Shown: in pieces, positions 46,739 through 57,500 of the stretch | Layout: each line of letters begins with the position of its first letter | Position numbering within the stretch: the stretch's first letter is position 1 | Origin: Rhizopus arrhizus | Taxonomy: Eukaryota; Mucoromycota; Mucoromycetes; Mucorales; Rhizopodaceae | Reading direction: 5' to 3' | Length of the DNA stretch: 64,000 nucleotides | Assembly: GCA_024220505.1 (NCBI GenBank) | Contig: JAKZZE010000016.1 | Coordinates: forward strand, 868,001 to 932,000 | Made by a program: the position numbers and the translations under genes | Notes under the pieces: generated by a model | What the model was told of the DNA's origin: nothing | What the model saw: only the letters and a program-made list of their open reading frames with translations | The model's database searches: none

Positions 46739-47649
46739 GATGTATTTTATAGATGGATTGAAAAGGGGAGGGGATGACTTGGGGTTGGCCCAATGCCTTT
46801 GATTTTTTTCCAAACAGATATGTCGGAATATCAATTCATTTGTTTGCTTCAAAATCCTTATTCAAACCAATCTACACATCCTCAGGCTGTTTCTGATTCC
46901 GTTTTTTATTGATTGGATGTAAAAGGGAGAGATTTATGAGCAAAGAGACTATTTGACTCACTGTAGTCTATAAGAATTAAAGTATATTTTAATCAAGATA
47001 AGGTACTCACAAATAGGGTAACAGAAAAGAACTAAAAAAAAAAGGGGGGGGGCTGTTTATTATAGTTAAAATGAAATGATATACAATGTATACAGTACAT
47101 GAATTATTCTTTTTTTTATAGTGTCTTTAGAAACATAAACATAGCAAGTGCCTCTTTTTAATCACTCTTACATTCTTTCAACTACAAATTGATCACTGAG
47201 ATTTAAAAGTAAACATGAATTAGTTAAACTATACAAATGGATACATCATTCTTTTTTTATAAAAATCGATCCAGCAAAATAATAAAGAATCAATTGGAAT
47301 CATGAATATCATTTTATTTTATTTTGCAATCAATTGTTGTATCTTTAATAGCATAAAAAACGCAACTATTTATCTATCGTCATTTCCTTTATCAAAAAAA
47401 GAATTTTCTGTTTTATGTAACACATGGATCTACATGACGTTCTCGGCTCCATGACGCGAAATAAAGAGAAAGGTTTCAGAAAAAAAAAAAAAAGTGGCTT
47501 GTTTCGGCCATTGAATTTGATGTTTTTAGCATAGAGTGGTCTAAGAGAACAATCGTATGACGAAATATTTAAAAATAACATTTAAATAAAGAACGTATGC
47601 GATCCTCTTCTTTTCTTTCTGTAAAAAAAAAAAAGTTTTTTGTGTAACA
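46739..47649. other. Divergent intergenic region between RPS28 and the phosphodiesterase
   Basis: It probably contains both promoters. No further gene is recognised. Confidence 0.4.
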
Positions 47650-49095
47650 ATGATCATTTTAAGAAACAATACATTACAAGCCCAAGATTTATTTGAGATA
47701 GAAACAGTAAGCACCAAGCCAATTCATGTCCTCCGCTGACTATTTACTTTCAGACAATGTTGAAAATAATAGAAAAGCCCTATGATTACACACTGGATTA
47801 TTCACTGTTGAACAAACCAAGAAGTGAAGTCTATGGATTTATCTGTGGACTCGTACAGCGAATGGAAGTTTGTCAAACGCTGGGTATCACAATCTCAGAA
47901 TTTCTTGATTTTTTGATTGATGTCGATAGAGGATACAAGGACAATCCTTATCATTCATTTTACCATGCGGTGGACGTTGTCATGGTCTTGTATCATTTTT
48001 TGGAGCTTTATGAAATGTCAGAACATCTAACAAGAATTGAAGTGACTTTGTTGATTATCGCAGCATTATGTCATGACATTGGACATGTAAGAGCCACCTA
48101 AAAAAGAGAGAAAATGATGCTAAAAAATTTTGTACTTGTAGCCAGGGAAAAACAACCAATTCGAGATATCCTGTCGATCCAAATTAGCACAAGAATTCAA
48201 TAACCTTTCAGTCCTAGAAAGCAATTCATGTAAATTGGCTTTGGAACTCATAGACAAACACAACTTGACTCGGCACATTGAATCCAAGAGTAAGCATTAC
48301 GCAAGTCCAATGAGCCCTTTTGAATTCAAACGTTCAATGGTCAAGATGATTTTGGCCACAGACATGATGTGTCATTTTGCTTTGCTGGATAATATTTCTA
48401 TTTTGCAGGATATTGTTCGTCACATGAAACAAACCACTTTCAAGCCTCTCTTCAACATCTCCAACGACCCACTTTCTTATTTTGAAAGATGGTTCAAGGG
48501 AAACCTAAAGGGTGGTGTGAAGCCCGAGGAGGAAGAGCACGGACCGGATAAAATCCAGCATCATCTCGACAAGCCGACAAGGTTAACACAAGAGGAACGA
48601 CTGATGCTCTGCAACATCTTGATTCACGCAGCTGATGTCAGCAATCCCTGTCGTCCCTGGCAAGTCTCTCGGGAGCTTTCGAGGCTGGTCTGCATCGAAT
48701 TCTCTCGACAGGCCGAAGAAGAACGTCAGCGGGGGTTTGTGTCACAGATCGCGGCCGAGCCAGCCACGATGAACACGAGCTTCATTGACCTGATCGTCTA
48801 TCCTTACTTTCAAGCTCTCTCTCTACTATTTCCCAAATCAGTCGAACTCGTCTCGGTCTGTGCTCGAAATAGGGATGAGTGGAGAAAGACGACGGGGAGG
48901 ACGATCGATCTGAAGATGACGGTCTCTGGGAACGGAACAGTTCCGATTCAGACTCAAAGGATCCTTCATCGAAGTATGAGCTTCAATCCGATCTTTTTAC
49001 ATTCAGTCATGAAAAGAAATGAAACGTACAAGTGGACAAGAAGAAAGAGTGAAGATGTACATGTTATCAAGAAACAAAAAATTGTGGATTATTGA
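47650..49095 (+). CDS. Class I 3',5'-cyclic nucleotide phosphodiesterase
   Basis: Exons 47650-47706, 47754-48086 and 48142-49095 join to 447 aa. The HD-type metal site is complete: YHSFYHAVDV, LIIAALCHDIGH (His126, Asp127), ILATDMMCHF and ILIHAADVSNP. The gene hydrolyses cAMP and/or cGMP and would damp the cAMP-PKA signal that controls growth and development in fungi. No N-terminal regulatory domain is encoded. The C-terminal tail after the domain is basic and Ser/Arg-rich. The small first exon is supported by GTAAGC and TTTCAG splice sites in phase; starting instead at the ATG at 47757 would lose 20 residues only. Confidence 0.9.
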
Positions 49096-49598
49096 AACGT
49101 AAAAGATCTTTGTATATATTTTGTATAGACTCCCCCCCCTTTCAACTCTCATAGACCTAATTCCCTCCCTCCTTTTAATACTGTCTTCTTTTAGAATAGA
49201 AATAATTAATTCATACTATGACTCGAATTTGAAAATTTCACTGCTTGCTGACATCAATAGAGTATATTTTAAAATGTAGTCAGCAAGCCTTTTTAAGTTT
49301 TTCAGCTTCGTTTAAAATTTTACAAGAGTCCAGAGAAAAACGGTTGATTTGGATGTGAATAAGATATAAAAAGCCTTACGGGATCTCTGTGAATAAAAAT
49401 ACAATCATACAAAATGATACATGATGTTGATAAAAAGCGGGAGGGGGGGAGGTTCAAGTTGAAATAAAGAGTACTTTTTTAATAATTCATGTTTTGACTG
49501 TAAAACCTAACGGACACAGGCAAAAAAAGAACTCTATATAAAAAGGATAAAGAAAAGAAAAGGAGAAAAGAACGGTTTCTTTACCAGCCTATTACATT
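49096..49598. other. Intergenic region with a 9-bp hairpin
   Basis: CTTGCTGAC (49244-49252) and GTCAGCAAG (49279-49287) form a perfect inverted repeat about 150 bp after the phosphodiesterase stop. It might be a 3'-end structure or a tiny transposon footprint. Otherwise nothing is seen. Confidence 0.4.
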
Positions 49599-50957
49599 AT
49601 GAAATATAACGGATGGATCCTTTTATTTGTTGGAGCACACTCTTATCAATCTGTCTTTGGGCAGCGTTTAAAGTATAGAAAAGGAGATGAAGGTGAAGGA
49701 AAGAGATTAAAGCTTTATTATAGCGTTGAGCTTCAACATGCAGAGGGAAATGCATTAAGTACCTTACAGCGAGTAAAGCGTGCTCTTGGTAAATATGGTA
49801 TTATAGATCAAACCTTGGATGCCAGGATGAATTCAGTTATCTCTGGTATTGATTTACAAAGTGCCTATGTTGATATTGAGGTAAAATCAAATGAAAACAA
49901 AAAAAGACAACTAAAGAAAACTCTGATAGTACGTTGGTGAGATTTCTATTGGAACACCTCCTCAAAAATTCAGTATGGATTTTGATACAGGAAGTTCAGA
50001 TATCTGGGTTCCTTCTTCAATCTGCCTCACAACCTGCGGTACTCATCCACGTTTTGATCCGGCCAAGTCATCTACATTTGAGATGGTAAGCAACAAGACT
50101 TGGAAATTACAATATGGCGATGGATCCAGTGTCCAGGGCTATACGGGTTATGATGCGGTTCATCTTGGAGAATACACACAACCACACCAATTGATCGGCT
50201 TGGTTTCATCAGAAACACCCGAGTTAGCTCATGATAGGTATCTGGACGGCATCTTTGGCCTGGCGTTTCCCCCCTTAGCCTACACGGGTATTCAACGATC
50301 GGTTGTGGAAGAGTTATACCTTGCGGGTGAAATCAGACAACCGATCGTGAGTTTCCATCTTGGCAAGATCAATCATGGTGGGAAAGGCGAAATTGTAGGT
50401 TTGTTATCAGAATCAGAGAACCCAATCCGCTTACATGTTTGAAATAGTTATTTGGTGATGTCAATCCAAAGTATTTCGAAGGTGATTTTAAATATGTCCC
50501 ACTGACCGAAAAGAAATACTGGCAAGTCAATTTGAGTGGTATCCAAGTCAGTGGCAAGAACGTGATGAACGGCAAAAGTATGCCTGCAATCATCGACACA
50601 GGCACCACCTTGATCATCTTACCTTCTGCCATGTCCAAGGCGATTCATGCTGCAATCCCTCAAGCTAAATATAATTTTTTTTATGGCTGGCGGATGCCTT
50701 GTAGCCTGGCGGACTCAGATTCAAAACAAACCATCACGTTTCATATTGGCAATCATGATTTTCCCGTCTTTGTCAAAGACTTGGTGCGTGCGAGATCCAA
50801 TAGTATTATGAATGCGTTCAATGATATGTGTTACTCTGGCATAGCAGAGGCAGAAACGCCTCTGGTCATTTTGGGGGATACGTTTTTGAGGAGTTATTAT
50901 TCGGTATATGATTTTGAACAGGGACGAGTGGGATTTGCTAAATCTAGACAACCATAA
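49599..50957 (+). CDS. Secreted pepsin-like aspartic protease
   Basis: Exons 49599-49880, 49930-50394 and 50448-50957 join to 418 aa. A hydrophobic N-terminus ([20 protein letters not shown]) fits a signal peptide, followed by a basic propeptide up to about residue 90. The mature enzyme starts near [12 protein letters not shown]. Both catalytic motifs are intact: [10 protein letters not shown] (D113) and [10 protein letters not shown] (D299). Further pepsin-fold marks are the YGDGSS flap and a C-terminal [16 protein letters not shown]. Cys pairs CLTTC and a later pair fit the disulfides of fungal pepsins. The likely role is extracellular protein digestion at acid pH. It is convergent with EMC3, with 22 bp between the stops. 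Confidence 0.92.
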
Positions 50958-50979
50958 ATAAATTGTTTTTTTTTTATTA

Positions 50980-52156
50980 TCAACGACGTTTATTCAACTT
51001 TTTCTGTGCAATGATGGACTTTGCGTTAGGTGTGGTTGCCGTACTGGCCGTTTCCTTTTTGCTCATGGCGACCTTTTTACCGTATTTCTTTAACAATCTT
51101 TCTTCGATATCATCCAGATCCCAGGCATGAGGTGTGATCATGACATTTTCTTTTTCGGCCATAAAGAGCTTCTTGAAATCTTGAGGTTGACCGGGTTGAC
51201 CCATGCCAGGCATCATACCAGGCATAGCACTCATGGCTGTCATGTCTACACCAGCAGCTAATAAAAGTATGAAAAGCCGAGTTTTCACACATCTGTTTCC
51301 TTCTTACCGTTATTATCTCCCAAAATGAGTGAAAAAACACTGCCTAAACCAAACAAGTTGAGAAAGTACCAAGAAAGAGAAGAGACCCAGGTGACATCCA
51401 TATCGCGTGTGTCCACACCACTCTGCAACATGGATTTAAAACGAGGTGTTAGAGGAAAAGGAAGTTTGACTACAGAGGATTGGCTTCACACACACACATC
51501 TAAAACTATTTCATCACTTACTGACGACAAAGCCTTGAAAGAAAAAGTTAATCCAGCCCATAATGATCATTTGAGGTACCATATTCATCATCTGCTTCTT
51601 TAAACCATCCATCATACCTTCCATCATCTCTGGGTCTGTCATGGGGTTAGGTGGTGTCGTATTTTCCTTGTTTGCTTGAGGGTTTTTGAGATAATCACCC
51701 TTTTCAAAAGCATCCGCCAAATAAGCTTTACGAACCTCAAAAGCATGTTGAGGAATCATATTGCCAAATGTTCTTAGGCGCATAGCACGTAAAAGTGCTT
51801 TACTAATCTGAAGTGAGTTTTCTAAAGAAGAGAAGAGGGATAGGAAGACATAAAGTTCAAATGACACTTACGATTCTCGAATAGATTTTGGTTGAGGTGT
51901 TTTAGGTGCACCAGTAATCAACATGGTGATGTGATGACGAAGAACACCTACCAAAACCATGACCACCATAACTGGAATAAGAACCCAATCGCGAATGGCT
52001 ACAAGAGAGAGAGAAGGTCAAAACGAGATGATGCTACATTACATCATTTTCAAACCTGGATCTAGAATCATGCGTTGTCTATCAAGATGAACAGAGAAAC
52101 ATGTAAGAAAAAAAAAGAGAGCAATAAAAGAACAAGCCCACTTACGAATCAGCCAT
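50980..52156 (-). CDS. EMC3: ER membrane protein complex subunit 3
   Basis: Exons 52156-52146, 52078-52056, 51998-51872, 51821-51522, 51469-51308 and 51257-50980 encode [20 protein letters not shown], then [14 protein letters not shown] (first membrane segment), [50 protein letters not shown] and the C-terminal [17 protein letters not shown]3 is the Oxa1/YidC-like insertase subunit that places membrane segments into the ER. The visible splice sites between exons 3 and 4 leave one base too many (901 nt in total). Either an unusual splice site or a one-base change is present, so the model is uncertain at that join. SPO11 ends 91 bp upstream on the same strand. Confidence 0.85.
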
Positions 52157-52247
52157 TTTGTTTATTTTGTGTATAAAATAAAAGCCAAACAAAAAAAAAA
52201 TGGGATTTTTAAATTGCAGGAAAAAAAAAAAAAGCACACACGGGTTC

Positions 52248-54009
52248 TTAAATGTATTTTGTCAACTTTTTGATCAAGAAATTACTTAGGCCATAGGGTC
52301 CGAACGTGTAAAGAGACTGTAGTTCGCATTTGTAATTGGTTCTCAAGAGCTCAAAGATTTCATTGCTAATTGAAAGTTAGCTTGATAATGATCGTACAAT
52401 GGCCTTACACATAAGTTTGATGAGCATGAGTGGATACTTGGGAATCACTGTCAGCCCAGCCTCTGTCTCTCATTTGGCTAGATCCGGGTATTTCATCAAT
52501 ATCGTGTGTCTTGACCATACTGAGGCACTTTGACTTGTCTCTTTTTGTAAGAGGAATGAAATGATGGCTTGAAATATTGAAACTAGAGAAAGAATGAATG
52601 GTAAAGCACAGAGTGATGAATGACATGTACTCTATTCTGTCTTGACAAGTTAGACCGATCAATCGGATATTCTCTACTGCCAAATTGAATACATCAAATG
52701 CAAATGCCTATCAATCAAGTAAATACGCTATGCTTTCATCCATCTCTTGTTCACCCTTGCTCCCCATTTATAAGTAGCATAGATATCCAAGCCATGTGGA
52801 TCATTGTCCATCAATGCAAGTATAGGCAAATGTCTATACTCTTTGGAGAATCTTTTTACAAACTGCCTTGTCGCCAAGTCAGGATATCCTTTGCCCTATG
52901 TGGAAAACATTCAATAGACATGGCCATTGAACATGTTTAAAAAACTTGCTGTGACAAGAATACAATTTTGGGCCCAAGTTTGACAAAAGCCAATAGAAAC
53001 CAAATGACGAAAGGTAGCCTATACTCATAGTATGGGCATGATAAAGTCCTAGAGTTTGCTGCTTACCTCCTTTTCAATGATAATCAGACATCTTGCTTTG
53101 CATTGAATTTCGGCTATTTGACTTGCAGGTGGTATTAGTAACCCCTATATACTATTAAGATAAGCTGAAGAAGAAAGCAAGATGAGACTCACCTGTACAT
53201 CATGACAGTCCAATTTATTAATACGCGTCATACAATCCAACATCTTGTTGTTTTTTAATTTAATCACAATAGGACCAAATACTAAACCTTTTGAGGCAGC
53301 ACTCTATCATTACTGATTTTAGCTCTTATTTACCGTGTTTTATGTTAAGCACTTGCAACATTTAAAGCAGATCTTGGCACATTATAATAGCAAGAAATGT
53401 CATCAACAATCTTTATTAATGTTAGTGATGGCATCATGTATCATTGTATGGACTTACAATGTCTACTACGCTTTGCGTATGAAATAATTCGACATCTCTA
53501 TAAAACATGTCTCTTTTTGTAACAACGATTTTATAAGCCAACGCTTCATAGATCATTCGTAATACCGATAAATAACGAGCTATCAAAGTAAGTTTAGGCG
53601 ATTGCATATTGTATACACTTACCAAGTGCTCTTGTAGACCTTTCACTTGATAATTTTAGTTTTCTAGTCTGATAACTAGCAACATCATTTTCTTTGTTTT
53701 GTTGCTGAGATGATGAACTGTCCATCTTCTTTCTTTTACTAAAATCTATTACATCTCATCACAAAGAAACCCCCTTCTCTTTATTTGTTACCTTCTTGAC
53801 TTTCTGGTACTGGCTGGTACCTGAATAGGTTCACCCATGGATAATGATTGAACAACATCCAAGATGGTTTGCTCAATCTCATGCATGATGGTTTCTCGAG
53901 GTTTGTTGACAGTAGAATTTGCGTTAGGTGTATTGATTACACTGAATAGTCTTTTGGGTATCCTATTGTAATCTTGAGAATCATCGTTAAGCCAATCCAA
54001 TGTTGACAT
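52248..54009 (-). CDS. SPO11: Meiotic double-strand-break protein Spo11
   Basis: Eleven exons: 54009-53792, 53738-53623, 53579-53458, 53410-53357, 53303-53193, 53144-53067, 53018-52950, 52895-52755, 52707-52631, 52582-52409 and 52365-52248. They join to 425 aa with no stop. The winged-helix active site reads VTKRDMFYRDVELFHTQSVV with the catalytic Tyr138. The Toprim metal residues are E231 in LIIIEKEATF and D286/D288 in LMDNDPHGLD. SAASKGLVFGPIVI and GKGYPDLATRQF are further Spo11/Top6A blocks. The enzyme cuts DNA covalently to start meiotic recombination. Introns are 43-54 nt; two of them (after 53357 and after 52950) begin with GC in GCAAGT rather than GT. Confidence 0.9.
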
Positions 54010-54952
54010 GATGTTTACTGCAAGAAAGAAAAAGTCGATATGGTATGACTACATTTCGATTAAAATTTGTTACTTGACATTAACAACATCAGAGCTAGTA
54101 TATTAACTTGCTTCAGATGCATCTTGAGTCTAGCTCCCTTTGAGCTATATATATTACTTGGTTGTTTTAATCAATATGATACCATACTGAATTCATTTGT
54201 TTGAATCAATCTTAAAAGACACATCTTTGAAAGTGAACTCTTGAAAAAAAATCTTTAACTTCTTTAATCATATTCATCGCCCATTGATAACATTCATTTT
54301 ACAAAATATAGCTTGGGTAGTAGATTGTTTTTTACTACAAAATGAGTTTATATATCGAATTCAATTTAATAGATTATATGAAACTATTCTCAATTAAGCC
54401 AAGAGCAGACATCTCTTCTTTTACAGTTTATTGTACCTATTCAGGACATCAATAGCTTTTTTGGTATAACATGTGCATTCACTTTTTTAGTCTTGCTAAG
54501 AATGATGACATGTTACAACATAAAAGAGCAAAAGGGTCACATTAAAAACCAGTTCACTCTGGTTTTCTAGTATAACAGCAGCATTCTCTCTTTTTACATG
54601 AAAATGAGGAATGCTGGAATGGTTCTAGAATTCAACAGTAATGGATTCCTTAGGGGATCTGCTTAGCTTTGCGAACAATTGAAGTGATGTGGAATGTTAT
54701 GTGAAGATTCAAGGATATCGTGACTCAAACTAATTCATTCTGCATTTACATCATAAACTGATTTTGAAAAGAAAAAAAATCATACAATTTTATTCATTCA
54801 AAAAACAAGAGGCAGAGTTGCATTACCAAAAAAAAAAAAGATGCTGATGATGTCAGATTAGCGCCTTTTCAAATTAGACAATTACGCGTATTTTTTACAA
54901 CTTTTCTTTTTTTTTTTCGCTTTCAAAAATACACACTTCTTTTTCTAGACAA
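54010..54952. other. Divergent intergenic region between SPO11 and RPN8
   Basis: No gene is seen. AAAACCAG-TTCACT-CTGGTTTT (54545-54566) can form an 8-bp hairpin. Confidence 0.4.
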
Positions 54953-56048
54953 ATGCCTGCAACAGTTCAATCATCCATAACAGCTCACGTTCACCCACTA
55001 GTCTTGCTTTCAGCAACCGACCACTATAACAGAGTTGCCAAGGATACAAAGAAGCGTGTAGTTGGTGTATTACTTGGTCAAAATAAGGGGAAAACTGTCA
55101 ATATTTCAAACAGTTTTGCTGGTAAACTTCAAATAGAAAACAATTACATCTTTTATAATGCTTCTGTATAGTTCCTTTTGAAGAAGATGAAAAAGACCCT
55201 TCAGTTTGGTTTTTAGATCATAATTATGTTGAAGCAATGAATGATATGTTTAAAAAAGTAAATGGTAAGTATAGGCAATGCAATAATGTTTCATGCTTTC
55301 TTATTCTTTCTCTTAGCAAAGGAAAAGTTGATTGGTTGGTATCACAGTGGACCTAAACTTCGTTCTTCAGATTTGGAAATTAACGAACTCTTTAAACGAT
55401 ACACACCTAATCCTGTACTTGTTATTGTCGATGTAAAACCAAATGATGAAGAAATACCCACAGATGCTTACTTTGCCATTGAAGAAATTAAAGATGTAAG
55501 TTTCCTGCTGTAGTCTCTCTTTTATTTTTTATTGACAATATGTATGACAGGATGGTACGACAACTACGAAAACATTCATGCACATTCCATCAGAAATTGT
55601 TGCTGAAGAAGCCGAAGAGATTGGTGTTGAACACTTGTTACGTGATATCAAGGATAACGCAGTGGGTACATTATCAACACGTATCTCATCTCAATTGGGA
55701 TCATTGAGTGGATTGCAAGGTCGTTTAGAGGAAATTCGCAATTATTTGGAAAAGGTCGTCAGTGGTCAATTACCTGTGAACCATCAAATCATCTATAACC
55801 TCCAAGATATGTTTAATCTATTACCCAATTTGGAAAATCAAGAAATGGTTCAATCATTTAGCACAAAGACAAACGATCAATTATTATTGATTTATTTGTC
55901 AAGTATGATTCGTGCTGTGATTGCTCTTCATAACTTGATTGATAACAAGATTGAAAACCTTAAGGGTGAAAACACTTTACAAGAAGAGACAAAAGAAGAA
56001 AAACCAAGTGAAAAGACAAACAATGAGGATAACATGCAAATTGAATAA
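54953..56048 (+). CDS. RPN8: 26S proteasome regulatory subunit Rpn8 (PSMD7)
   Basis: Exons 54953-55121, 55172-55264, 55317-55495 and 55551-56048 join to 312 aa. The MPN domain spans about residues 10-140: [40 protein letters not shown] and [10 protein letters not shown]. It lacks a full HxHx7SxxD metal site (the segment reads [15 protein letters not shown]), as expected for the inactive partner of Rpn11. The C-terminal helices ([20 protein letters not shown]) join the lid helical bundle, and the tail is acidic. It supports deubiquitination by Rpn11 in the proteasome lid. RPL30 starts 78 bp downstream on the same strand. Confidence 0.93.
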
Positions 56049-56126
56049 AAATTGTCACAGTGGCTTAATGAATTCATTTAACTTTCAAATGTATTTTTTT
56101 TCAGTTCTTTTCATTTTATTTTAAAA

Positions 56127-56594
56127 ATGGCACCTGTTGCAAAGTCCAAGAAGAATGCTGAATCTATCAACTCTCGCCTTCAACTCGTTACCAAATCTGG
56201 TAAATACACTCTTGGATACAAATCTTCTTTAAAGACTATTCGTCAAGGAAAAGGTAAAGTATTTAATTGACTACAGTTTTACCTGGGGGGGCAGGAGCCC
56301 AATATAAAAAAAGTAGTCATCTTTTTTGTTTACATCTTGCCCCTTTTAGGGCTGAGAATGTCCCCCGACCGATCACTGACATTTTATTTTATAGCCAAGT
56401 TGATCATTATCGCCGGTAACTGTCCTCCTCTCCGCAAATCTGAAATTGAATATTATGCCATGTTGTCCAAGACGGGTGTTCACCACTACAATGGCAACAA
56501 CATTGATCTCGGTACTGCTTGTGGTAAGCTTTTCCGTACTAGCGTTCTTTCAATCACTGATGCCGGTGATTCTGATATTTTGACTGCTCAATAA
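56127..56594 (+). CDS. RPL30: 60S ribosomal protein eL30
   Basis: Exons 56127-56253 and 56395-56594 join to 108 aa. Family segments are [40 protein letters not shown] and [15 protein letters not shown], with the C-terminal [11 protein letters not shown]. eL30 is a 60S protein of the L7Ae/L30 kink-turn-binding fold. The intron is 141 nt, longer than most here, and contains a predicted kink-turn (see the separate entry). In budding yeast eL30 binds a kink-turn in its own transcript and blocks splicing, so feedback control is plausible here too. Confidence 0.95.
56285..56366 (+). promoter_or_regulatory. Predicted kink-turn in the RPL30 intron
   Basis: Intron bases 56297-56300 (GCCC) pair with 56349-56352 (GGGC). 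A three-base bulge UGA (56353-56355) follows. Then come sheared pairs G56356-A56296 and A56357-G56295, plus A56358-G56294, and a second stem: A56293-U56359, C56292-G56360, G56291-U56361 and G56286-56290 with C56362-56366. This matches the kink-turn rule of stem, 3-nt bulge, tandem G-A pairs, stem. Its place in the gene for a kink-turn-binding protein suggests autoregulation of splicing. Confidence 0.6.
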
Positions 56595-56824
56595 AAAATG
56601 AATTGTGATCTATGTGTTAAATCTCAGTTTAGAGCAGTAATAACTGTATGTTGTTTAAAGAAAAAGGAAATGACACTTTTACTGAAACTTGAAAGAGTAA
56701 CTGATTGGCTATGTAACTTGCATAAGAGTGGAACATCTATCTTACAACGTAACGCTTTGTTTTAAATGCCTTAATTGATTAATATGTCTTTTTTTTTTTT
56801 TTTTTACAGTTGATCCAATAAATT

Positions 56825-57366
56825 ATGTCGTCCGGGCTGAACAAAATGTCGCCCAATCAGAAATACAATGTTGCTCAATTGGAAATAAAACGTTGCCTCT
56901 TAGTTTTTTCTGAGGTAGCCTTTGATTATCTTTTTCTTATAATGTCTATTGTAGCCTTAAAAGATGAAGAACTCTTTTTTTTTTCTTATAAAGACGGACA
57001 AAACAATATTTATAATGAAAACGGTCAATTAACGTATAATCCTATGGATTCCTTTTTTGCCTGCCAATCAAAACTTCCTGTTACCATTCAATTTTTTAAA
57101 AGTAGCACAGGTACAAGTCAGGCTGGTGAACATTGGTGGTTACAAAAAAAGTAATCGCAGATCTCCGTTGGGTCTCCAGATATGGTCACACCCAACTCAC
57201 CTACGCCCTAGTACCAAAGATTATTAGACTTTTTAAAAAAATCAAGTGTTTATTTTTACATAGTTTAGAAAATTATAAAGAGATGATTTTTAAAGCGCGG
57301 CTTGGAGAGTCCTTTACCATATCTTGTGTCCTCTCTACGTCAACTGTCGTATTGATGATTGCATAA
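56825..57366 (+). pseudogene. Unrecognised ORF pair joined by a probable frameshift
   Basis: The frame 56825-57154 (109 aa) starts at an ATG with MSSGLNKMSPNQKYNVAQLE and continues with KDEELFFFSYKDGQNNIYNE. It runs into a stop after a run of seven As at 57144-57150. In another frame the sequence continues as VTKKVIADLRWVSRYGHTQL to a stop at 57364-57366. The join suggests a one-base slip in the A-run, by mutation or sequence error. I recognise no family. It lies between RPL30 and a convergent orphan gene. Confidence 0.3.
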
Positions 57367-57500
57367 AAATTCTGTTTGGCGTTTGTCTAAACTAAAAAGT
57401 ATACTGAAAATTTAGTCAAAGGGTGATTTTTGAAGTTGAGAGGGAGGAGAGAATAAAATGCAATGGTATAAAAAAAAAGGTCTGAATTTGATACAAAAGT

